A stretch of DNA of 21,256 nt from DATKCA01 sp035544675 (GTDB lineage Bacteria; Acidobacteriota; Thermoanaerobaculia; Gp7-AA8): the NCBI GenBank assembly GCA_035544675.1, contig DATKCA010000247.1, positions 1 through 21,256 of the forward strand. Direction: 5' to 3'. Below the pieces are notes generated by a model. It ran no database searches. It was not told the origin of the DNA and worked only from the letters and a program-made list of their open reading frames with translations. The translations under genes and the position numbers were made by a program. Shown here piece by piece: positions 1-5,425 of the stretch. The first letter of the stretch is position 1, and each line of letters opens with the position of its first letter.

Positions 1-137
1 AGGAAGATCGGCGACGTGTGCGCCGCGGCAAGCTCGAGGAGCACGGGCTCATCGGGATCGTAGCCTCGCTGGACGACGATGCCGGCCGGCTTGTTCACGA
101 AGATCAGGGCCTCGTCCTCGTAGAGGATGTCGAGCAT
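1..137 (-). CDS. RluA-family pseudouridine synthase, N-terminal fragment
   Basis: The first 45 codons of a gene that runs off the left edge. The peptide starts MLDILYEDEALIFVNKPAG and continues into a VVQRGYDPDEP segment. The ILYEDE-x-LI-x-VNKPAG pattern is the usual start of the catalytic domain of RluA/RluD-type enzymes, which convert uridine to pseudouridine in rRNA or tRNA. The catalytic Asp motif lies outside the window, so the exact target cannot be told. The ATG lies just inside a heptamer array, and no Shine-Dalgarno sequence is visible. A weak TACCGT box sits 7 nt before the ATG, so a leaderless start is possible. The family call rests on this short segment only. Confidence 0.75.
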   Translation of the reverse strand, partial: MLDILYEDEALIFVNKPAGIVVQRGYDPDEPVLLELAAAHTSPIF

Positions 138-148
138 CGTCTTAACGG

Positions 149-225
<77 letters not shown>

Positions 226-240
226 GACTTGCCTTAACGT

Positions 241-270
241 GCCCGAGCCCGTGCCCGAGCCCGTGCCCGG
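241..270. repeat. 12-bp tandem repeat, 2.5 units
   Basis: GCCCGAGCCCGT occurs twice in tandem followed by a partial unit GCCCGG. It sits between the heptamer array and the stop codon of the namZ-like gene. It has an internal 6-bp sub-period. Function unknown. Confidence 0.85.
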
Positions 271-296
271 TCTTTGACGTTCCCGTCCCCGGCTTT

Positions 297-1511
297 TCAA
301 TCCCGATACAGCAGGAACTCCTCACGCTGCCGCTCGAACTCCCTGAGCGGCTGCTCCCACTCGGCGACCCACTCGTCGACGTCGCCGCCGCTCTCGACGA
401 TCTCGCGGTAGCGGGAGCTCCCGGCGAGCAGATCGATGGCCAGGCGGTCGGAGACGAACTCGTAGGTCTCGCGGCGCCAGTCGAACTTCTCACGGTTCAT
501 GTCCCTGGCGGCCTTCACGCAGTGCAGTCCCGTGCGATAGGGCTCGAACGTGGACCGGTCGGTCACGTGCAGCTCCACGCCGCCGCAGACTTTGCCGGCG
601 TGCTTCTGGAACGTCGGCAGGAAGTAGTGGGGGCGGAAGCGGATGCCGGGCAGATCGAGCTGATTCAGCCGCCCGGCGAGCTTGAATGGATCGAGCCACG
701 GCGCGCCGAAGAGCTCGAACGGATGGGTCGTGCCGCGTCCTTCGCTGAGGTTCGTCCCTTCGATGAGGCACATGCCCGGATACACCGCGGTGGTGGAGAC
801 CGTCGGCATGTTCGGCGAGGGAATGACCCACGGAAGGCCGGTGTCCTCCCACCACATCGATCGTTTCCATCCGCTCATCGGGACGACAGTCAGGTCGCAG
901 TTCAGATTGAAGACCTTGTTGAACCAGCGGGCCAGCTCGCCGGCGGTCATCCCGTGCCGCGCAGGCAGGGGATACATGCCGACGAAACTCGAGTACTTGT
1001 CCTCGCGGATGTTTCCTTCGAGGTGCACGCCGTCGATCGGATTGGGGCGGTCGAGCACGACCACGGGGAGGCCGAGGGGGGCGGCCTCGCCCATGCAGAG
1101 GGCCATGGTGTAGACGAAGGTGTAGTAGCGCGAGCCGACGTCCTGCAGGTCGATGACGAGTGCTTCGAGCCCCTCCAGCACGTCGCGGCGCGGCTTGAGG
1201 TCGTCTACGCTTTTTCCATAGAGAGAGTAGACGGGGAGGCCGCTCATCGGATCGGTGGTGTGATCGACGTGCGCCATGTCCTGCGCCTCGCCCCAGATGC
1301 CGTGTTCGGGGCCAAAGAGGGTGGTGAGCGTCCAGCCGCGATCCTCGAGGAGCAGTCCGACGGCGTGCTGCAGGTCTCCGGTGACGGCGCTCTGGTTGGT
1401 GACCAGGCCGATGCGCTTGCCGCCGATCGGTCGCGGGTTTTCCATGAGGCCTTCCAGACCGGTGCGGACTCTGGTCGGCGATGTGCTGAGGCGAGCCAGT
1501 GCTCCGCTCAT
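297..1511 (-). CDS. namZ: DUF1343 / NamZ-type exo-beta-N-acetylmuramidase
   Basis: A 404-residue protein of the DUF1343 (YbbC/NamZ) family. Characterised members remove terminal N-acetylmuramic acid from peptidoglycan fragments during wall turnover or recycling. Visible family motifs are GLVTNQSAVTG (35-45), FGPEHGIWGEAQ (66-77), DLQDVGSRYYT (121-131) and LDRPNPI (153-159), followed by PSPNMPT and EGTNLSEGRGTT. Length is normal for the family. I chose the ATG at 1511 because an AGGGAGA ribosome-binding site lies just upstream and the codon overlaps the preceding gene's stop (ATGA). No signal peptide is evident in the first 30 residues, which is odd for an enzyme usually exported. The protein could act on imported muropeptides, or the export signal may be atypical. 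The family call is secure; the substrate is inferred. Confidence 0.9.
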   Translation of the reverse strand: MSGALARLSTSPTRVRTGLEGLMENPRPIGGKRIGLVTNQSAVTGDLQHAVGLLLEDRGWTLTTLFGPEHGIWGEAQDMAHVDHTTDPMSGLPVYSLYGKSVDDLKPRRDVLEGLEALVIDLQDVGSRYYTFVYTMALCMGEAAPLGLPVVVLDRPNPIDGVHLEGNIREDKYSSFVGMYPLPARHGMTAGELARWFNKVFNLNCDLTVVPMSGWKRSMWWEDTGLPWVIPSPNMPTVSTTAVYPGMCLIEGTNLSEGRGTTHPFELFGAPWLDPFKLAGRLNQLDLPGIRFRPHYFLPTFQKHAGKVCGGVELHVTDRSTFEPYRTGLHCVKAARDMNREKFDWRRETYEFVSDRLAIDLLAGSSRYREIVESGGDVDEWVAEWEQPLREFERQREEFLLYRD

Positions 1512-2008
1512 TTCGTCTCCCTGTTTTCGTGATGCTCGATGTGACGGCCGCTCAGCAGCTGGAGTGCGTGCGGAATGAGATGAAGGATTGCCTGCAGGTT
1601 CTCGCATGCGCCGTTGACCGATCCTGGCAGATTCACGACCAGTGCCGATCCGCGCGTCGCGGCCTGGGCGCGGGAGAGCGGCGCCATGGGCGTGTTCTCG
1701 AGCGAGCGCAGTCGCATCAGCTCGCCGAACCCGGGAACCACCCGATCGCACACGCTCATCGTTGCCTCGGGCGTGACGTCGGTCGGGGCGATGCCGGTGC
1801 CGCCGGTGGTCACGACGAGTTGGATGCCGGCGCCGGTGGCCAGCTCGATCTGCGCGGAGATGGCCGGGACGTCGTCGGGCACGACGATGACCTCGTCGAC
1901 GGCGCAGCCGTTGGCGGCGAGAAGGTCGCGGACGGCCGGCCCGGAGTGGTCGATCCGGCCGCCGCGCGCGGCGGAGTCGCTGCAGGTGATCACACGCGCG
2001 CGTATCAT
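1508..2008 (-). CDS. moaB: MogA/MoaB-type molybdopterin adenylyltransferase
   Basis: A 166-residue MoCF-biosynthesis domain protein. Members bind molybdopterin and adenylylate it before metal insertion; some paralogues have lost the activity. The hallmark TTGGTGIAPTDVTPEA is at residues 67-82, and LPGSVNGACENL lies near 130 where the family has LPGSP. I chose the ATG at 2008, which begins MIRARVITCSDS as expected. An in-frame extension to 2080 would encode only a palindromic repeat (GAGEDTGAPS). A TACAAT box ends 8 nt before this ATG and no ribosome-binding site is seen, so the mRNA may be leaderless. The stop overlaps the start of the namZ-like gene by 4 bp, indicating translational coupling. 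No other molybdenum-cofactor gene lies nearby. MoaB versus MogA cannot be decided from sequence alone. Confidence 0.88.
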   Translation of the reverse strand: MIRARVITCSDSAARGGRIDHSGPAVRDLLAANGCAVDEVIVVPDDVPAISAQIELATGAGIQLVVTTGGTGIAPTDVTPEATMSVCDRVVPGFGELMRLRSLENTPMAPLSRAQAATRGSALVVNLPGSVNGACENLQAILHLIPHALQLLSGRHIEHHENRETK

Positions 2009-2016
2009 CGCGCGCG

Positions 2017-2022
2017 ATTGTA
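2017..2022 (-). promoter_or_regulatory. -10 box of moaB-like gene, leaderless spacing
   Basis: Read on the minus strand the sequence is TACAAT followed by 8 nt and the ATG at 2008. A start site about 7 nt downstream of this box would fall at or next to the start codon. No convincing -35 box was identified. Confidence 0.5.
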
Positions 2023-2034
2023 GTGGACAGTTCG

Positions 2035-2062
2035 ATGGAGCGCCGGTGTCCTCACCGGCGCC
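2035..2062 (+). repeat. REP-like palindromic repeat, copy 1
   Basis: ATGGA followed by a hairpin with arms GCGCCGGTG and CACCGGCGC around the loop TCCT. It lies between the divergent moaB-like and queA starts. The same element recurs at 5350-5380 (inverted), 7418-7444 and 7463-7495 (inverted). Confidence 0.9.
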
Positions 2063-2087
2063 CATGCGGCTGTTCATCATTCAAGCG

Positions 2088-3128
2088 ATGAAGCGAAGCG
2101 ACTTCTCATACGACCTCCCGCCCGAGCTGATCGCGCAGGAGCCGCGCCCTCGCGGGCTCTCGCGCATGATGGTGGTGACGCCGGGGGCGGATGCGCCGCT
2201 CATCGAGCACACCGGTTTCGCCTCGTTTCCGTCCTGTCTCGAGCGGGGGGCCGTGCTCGTCATCAACGACACCAGAGTGATTCCAGCGCGCCTGTTCGCC
2301 GATCCGAAAGGGCGGATGAAGACGCGCCTCGAGTTCCTGCTGACGCGGGAGCGCGAGCCGCGGGTGTGGGAGGCCTGGTGCAAACCGGCCCGTCGGGTGA
2401 GAGCGGGCGACCGCGTCCGCTTCAGCGCGCGGCTCGGTGCGCACGTTCTCGACAAACTCGACGACGGCACGGTCGTCCTGGCGTTCGAGGGTGATCTCGC
2501 CGAAATCGACCGCGTGGGCGTTCCGCCGCTGCCGCCCTACATCGCCCGCGAGACTCCGCGCCAGAGCGACCGCGAGGCGTACCAGACCGTGTATGCCGCC
2601 GAGAGGGGTGCGATTGCCGCGCCGACCGCCGGACTGCACTTCACGCCCCAGATCCTGGACGCGATCGCCGCCCGCGGCGTCGAAGTCGTCCGCATCACCC
2701 TCCACGTCGGCCTCGGCACATTCCGTCCGGTGAAGGCAGATGACATCGAGGATCATCGGATGGATGCCGAGCAATACGAGATCACCGGCGATGCCGCCGG
2801 GCGGCTGAACCGCGCCGTGGCGGAGGGGCGCAGGATCGTTGCGGTGGGGACCACGTCGGTGCGCACGCTGGAGAGCGCGATCAGGGAGGGACGCTTCTAC
2901 GAGGGCCGCGAGCAGACATCGATCTTCATCACGCCCGGCTATCGGTTCAAGGTCGTCGGAGGGATGCTGACAAACTTTCATCTGCCCGAGTCGACGCTCC
3001 TCATGCTCGTCTCGGCCTTCGCCGGCATGGAGACGATCCGCGCCGCGTATCGCGAAGCCATCGCCCAGCGATATCTCTTCTACAGCTACGGCGACTGCAT
3101 GTTCATCCCGTCATCCCGCTCGGAATGA
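2088..3128 (+). CDS. queA: S-adenosylmethionine:tRNA ribosyltransferase-isomerase
   Basis: A 346-residue QueA, which transfers and isomerises the ribosyl moiety of SAM onto 7-aminomethyl-7-deazaguanine at tRNA position 34, giving epoxyqueuosine. The protein starts MKRSDFSYDLPPELIAQEP, the canonical QueA opening. It then shows NDTRVIPARL, AAPTAGLHFT, HVGLGTFRPV, VGTTSVRTLES and TNFHLPESTLLMLV, and ends in a YLFYSYGDCMFI motif. Length is typical. The ATG at 2088 matches the family start; a further in-frame ATG at 2064 would add eight non-conserved residues. The last residues (PSSRSE) come from a short GTCAT...ATGAC palindrome. It converges on the ferredoxin gene with only 5 bp between stops, and no other queuosine gene is in view. 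Confidence 0.97.
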   Translation: MKRSDFSYDLPPELIAQEPRPRGLSRMMVVTPGADAPLIEHTGFASFPSCLERGAVLVINDTRVIPARLFADPKGRMKTRLEFLLTREREPRVWEAWCKPARRVRAGDRVRFSARLGAHVLDKLDDGTVVLAFEGDLAEIDRVGVPPLPPYIARETPRQSDREAYQTVYAAERGAIAAPTAGLHFTPQILDAIAARGVEVVRITLHVGLGTFRPVKADDIEDHRMDAEQYEITGDAAGRLNRAVAEGRRIVAVGTTSVRTLESAIREGRFYEGREQTSIFITPGYRFKVVGGMLTNFHLPESTLLMLVSAFAGMETIRAAYREAIAQRYLFYSYGDCMFIPSSRSE

Positions 3129-3133
3129 CCCCC

Positions 3134-3433
3134 TCACCAGTAGCCGGTCGTGATCTCGCAGTCTCCGTTCACAACGGCCTGACAGGCCAGCCTCTCGTCG
3201 GGATCGAGCCTGCGCTCCTCTGCCACGCGCGACTCGATCGATGTCGGCGGGGTCAGGTTCTCCGGGGCGCTCTTCACGGTGACGCGGCAGCGCGCGCAGA
3301 TCCCCACGCCGCCGCACGAGCTCCCCAGCGGCGCCCCGACGCGACGGGCCACGTCGAGCAGCGTCTCGTTGTCCTTCGCCTCCGCCGTCCGGTTCAGCGG
3401 AGTGAACGTCACATTTCTTGACTTCGCGTTCAC
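3134..3433 (-). CDS. 2Fe-2S ferredoxin, C-x5-C-x2-C type
   Basis: A 99-residue small electron carrier. Four cysteines at 40, 46, 49 and 84 give C-x5-C-x2-C-x34-C, with the cluster loop SSCGGVGICARC. This spacing resembles adrenodoxin-type ferredoxins and the ferredoxin domain of corrinoid-activating proteins rather than the plant type (C-x4-C-x2-C). The beta-grasp core around ETLLDVARRVGAPLGSSC is typical. The start is GTG at 3433, chosen because AAGGA lies 5 nt upstream. It is a stand-alone gene, convergent with queA and divergent from the unknown gene at 3530, with no reductase or partner oxidoreductase adjacent. The partner is unknown. Confidence 0.88.
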   Translation of the reverse strand: MNAKSRNVTFTPLNRTAEAKDNETLLDVARRVGAPLGSSCGGVGICARCRVTVKSAPENLTPPTSIESRVAEERRLDPDERLACQAVVNGDCEITTGYW

Positions 3434-3495
3434 CGAGTCCTTGCGCCCACCGTCCGCAACTTTTCCGCGCTTCCCTCGTCTATACCATCAGACAG

Positions 3496-3517
3496 GACGC
3501 AGACAAGACGCAGACAA
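3496..3517. repeat. 11-bp direct repeat, two units
   Basis: GACGCAGACAA occurs twice in tandem immediately before the AAGGCGG ribosome-binding site of the next gene. A TATACC sequence at 3481-3486 could be the -10 box for that gene, but no matching -35 is evident. Confidence 0.7.
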
Positions 3518-3529
3518 GGCGGAACGATC

Positions 3530-3889
3530 ATGACGAACACACGCACCATCGATGAAACACGACTCGCTCAGGAGATCGTCGGCGTCCTTCCGCAGGGGGT
3601 TGTCACACGATTGTGCTCGGATGACGCCGAGATCATCCGTTTCGCGGTCTCCGACCCCTCCCTCAAGCTGAAAACCATCTCGTTCAGCCGGAAGTCGTTG
3701 CGCCGCCTGGCCATCGACCCGGCCCTGGCGGTCAAGATCGAGTACCTGCAGCGCGACCTGGTTCGCAGCGCGGCCCGGCGGGCCGAGTTCCGCTACCCGC
3801 GCGAGAACCGGATCGTGACGGCCATCCGCGGCCGGCGCACCCGAGTCAGGGCGGCCCGGTTGGCCCTCGGCGTCGCCTCTGTGGTCTGA
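3530..3889 (+). CDS. Small protein of unknown function
   Basis: A 119-residue protein that I do not recognise. It starts at ATG 3530, preceded by AAGGCGG 7 nt upstream, a good ribosome-binding site. The first half is mixed alpha/beta in character (LAQEIVGVLP, DDAEIIRFAVSDPSLKLKTISFSR). The second half is strongly basic with a run of Arg/Lys (RKSLRRLAIDPALAVKIEYLQRDLVRSAARRAEFRYPRENR) and could bind nucleic acid or a negatively charged partner. It has a single cysteine (29), no signal peptide and no membrane segment. It precedes the Lrp-type regulator by 63 bp on the same strand. Coding is supported by the ribosome-binding site and high-GC codon usage like its neighbours. No function is proposed. 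Confidence 0.7.
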   Translation: MTNTRTIDETRLAQEIVGVLPQGVVTRLCSDDAEIIRFAVSDPSLKLKTISFSRKSLRRLAIDPALAVKIEYLQRDLVRSAARRAEFRYPRENRIVTAIRGRRTRVRAARLALGVASVV

Positions 3890-3898
3890 GTGGTCTGA
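3881..3898. repeat. 9-bp direct repeat over a stop codon
   Basis: GTGGTCTGA occurs twice in tandem; the first copy supplies the stop codon of the unknown gene at 3530. It is probably a local duplication. Confidence 0.7.
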
Positions 3899-3938
3899 CG
3901 ATTCGCAGGTTTGTAACGCTAATAGCTGACGAATCGGT

Positions 3939-3944
3939 GGTAAT
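3939..3944 (+). promoter_or_regulatory. -10-like box of Lrp-type gene, leaderless spacing
   Basis: GGTAAT followed by 8 nt and the GTG at 3953. It matches the spacing seen before other genes here, but it is a weak box and no -35 is clear. Confidence 0.35.
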
Positions 3945-3952
3945 GTGCCGCC

Positions 3953-4426
3953 GTGGCCGTCGAACTGGATAGCCTCGACGCTCGGATTCTGAGCGTCCTC
4001 CTGCGCGACGGACGCACGCCTGCCGCACAGATCGCCGACGAGGTCGGGCTGTCGCGGCCCGCCGTGGCCGACCGCATCTCCCGGCTCGAGAAGCAGGGCG
4101 TGATCCGCGGCACCACCGTGGTCGTGGAGCCGTCCGCCGTCGGCCGGGCCGTCACGGCGTTCATCGCCGCGCGCGGCAGCATCGGCGAGAAGTCGGAGCG
4201 CGCCTTTCGCGACCTGATGGCGTCCGATGAAGTGGTCGAGATCCACTCGGTGGCCGGTGAGGACTGCTTCTTCTTCAAGGTGCGCACGGACTCGATTCCG
4301 TCGCTGAACCAGCTCGTCTCCAGGCTGTCGTCGCCGCCGCTGTCGCTCTCGACCCGCACGACCATCGTCATGGAGACGCATTGCGAGAAGGTCGGTGGAA
4401 TCGTGTTGGGCGGGGGCTCCTGCTGA
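3953..4426 (+). CDS. Lrp/AsnC-family transcriptional regulator
   Basis: A 157-residue feast/famine regulator. An N-terminal winged helix-turn-helix (about 6-55: LDSLDARILSVLLRDGRTPAAQIADEVGLSRPAV..RISRLEKQGVI) is followed by a RAM/AsnC ligand-binding domain (about 65-145, with VVEIHSVAGEDCFFFKVRTDS). These proteins form octamers or dimers that bind DNA and sense amino acids or other small effectors. The start is GTG at 3953, giving the usual short tail before LDSLDARIL. Its 3' end overlaps the EamA-exporter frame, so it probably controls that exporter. The C-terminus is Cys- and Gly-rich (THCEKVGGIVLGGGSC), which is unusual and may bind a metal. The effector is unknown. Confidence 0.9.
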   Translation: MAVELDSLDARILSVLLRDGRTPAAQIADEVGLSRPAVADRISRLEKQGVIRGTTVVVEPSAVGRAVTAFIAARGSIGEKSERAFRDLMASDEVVEIHSVAGEDCFFFKVRTDSIPSLNQLVSRLSSPPLSLSTRTTIVMETHCEKVGGIVLGGGSC

Positions 4427-5385
4427 AGCACGAGAAGGCTCTGGCCTGGTTCGCTTTCGCCGTCGTCTGCATCGTGTGGGGAACGACGTACCTGGCCATC
4501 CGCGTGGCCATCGAGACGATCCCGCCGCTGATGCTCACGTGCATGCGGTTCGTCGTGGCCGGCATCGTGATGCTGGGCATCGCCGCGTGGCGCGGCGAGC
4601 GCATCCCGCGCGATCTCCGCACCATCGCCGATCTAACCCTGGTCGGCTTTCTCATGGTGGGCCTGGGCAACCTGGCCGTGGCGTGGGCCGAGCAGTGGGT
4701 TCCCAGCGGGATGGCCGCGCTCTTTGTCGCCACCGCGCCGTTCTGGATGGTGGTGATCGAGGCCTTCCGCCGCAACGGCGAGCGCATCAACCTTCGCAGC
4801 GGGATCGGCATGCTGATGGGATTCGCCGGCGTCGGACTCCTGGTCACGCCGGAAGGCGCGGGAGGAGTGTTCGACAGGCACTTCGTGCTCGGCGCCGTGG
4901 CCATTCAGCTCGGCGGCATCGCCTGGCAGCTCGGCTCGGTGCGCGGCAAGTACACGCTCAAGCACGTGCCGCTGCTGGCGTCGGCCGGCCTGCAGATGCT
5001 CTCCGGCGGCATCATCGTCGCCATCGCCGGCTTCGCCCTCGGCGAGCACACGCGGCTGACTTTCAACACCAAAACGCTCGCCGCGTACATCTATCTCACT
5101 CTGTTCGGATCGATCATCGCGTACAGCGCGTACGTCTACGCGCTCGCGAAACTGCGCACCACGCAGACTTCGCTCTACGCGTACGTCAACCCCGTCGTCG
5201 CGGTCATCCTGGGCTGGCTGATTCTGAACGAGAGGCTCACGATCGTTTCCGTGCTGGCCATGATCGTGATTCTGGCCGGCGTCGCGCTGGTGCAGACCGC
5301 CCTGAGGCCTCAGGCCTCGGGCCTCAGGCCTCGGGAGACGGCTCTGCCGCCGCCGGTGAGGACACCGGCGCTCCATTCCGAGTAA
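4381..5385 (+). CDS. EamA/DMT-family inner-membrane exporter
   Basis: A 334-residue protein with ten hydrophobic helices in two EamA repeats, from LAWFAFAVVCIVWGTTYLAIRVAI to LTIVSVLAMIVILAGVALVQTAL. DMT-family proteins of this type export amino acids or metabolites by proton exchange. The TTG at 4381 overlaps the regulator gene by 46 bp. A later start near 4420-4423 would need CTG and would still keep all helices, so the true start is uncertain. The last 25 or so residues after helix 10 (RPQASGLRPRETALPPPVRTPALHSE) are encoded by a 7-bp tandem array and a palindromic repeat, so the tail looks acquired rather than conserved. It is convergent with the TPR membrane protein. The overlap with the Lrp-type gene suggests an amino-acid exporter under its control; substrate is inferred only. 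Confidence 0.88.
   Translation: MREGRWNRVGRGLLLKHEKALAWFAFAVVCIVWGTTYLAIRVAIETIPPLMLTCMRFVVAGIVMLGIAAWRGERIPRDLRTIADLTLVGFLMVGLGNLAVAWAEQWVPSGMAALFVATAPFWMVVIEAFRRNGERINLRSGIGMLMGFAGVGLLVTPEGAGGVFDRHFVLGAVAIQLGGIAWQLGSVRGKYTLKHVPLLASAGLQMLSGGIIVAIAGFALGEHTRLTFNTKTLAAYIYLTLFGSIIAYSAYVYALAKLRTTQTSLYAYVNPVVAVILGWLILNERLTIVSVLAMIVILAGVALVQTALRPQASGLRPRETALPPPVRTPALHSE
5304..5333. repeat. CAGGCCT/CGGGCCT heptamer array inside a gene end
   Basis: GAGGCCT, CAGGCCT, CGGGCCT, CAGGCCT with a trailing partial unit, strict 7-bp period. It lies in the last 30 codons of the EamA exporter, where three units (21 bp) encode one heptapeptide of the RPQASGL type. Confidence 0.9.
5350..5380 (-). repeat. REP-like palindromic repeat, copy 2
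   Basis: Inverted copy of the element at 2035: a GCCGGTG-AGGA-CACCGGC hairpin followed by GCTCCATTCCG. It encodes the final residues (PVRTPALHSE) of the EamA exporter. Confidence 0.9.
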
Positions 5386-5425
5386 GGCGCGAGAGGTGTG
5401 GGGCGTTCTCCCGCGGCCCCCGAAG

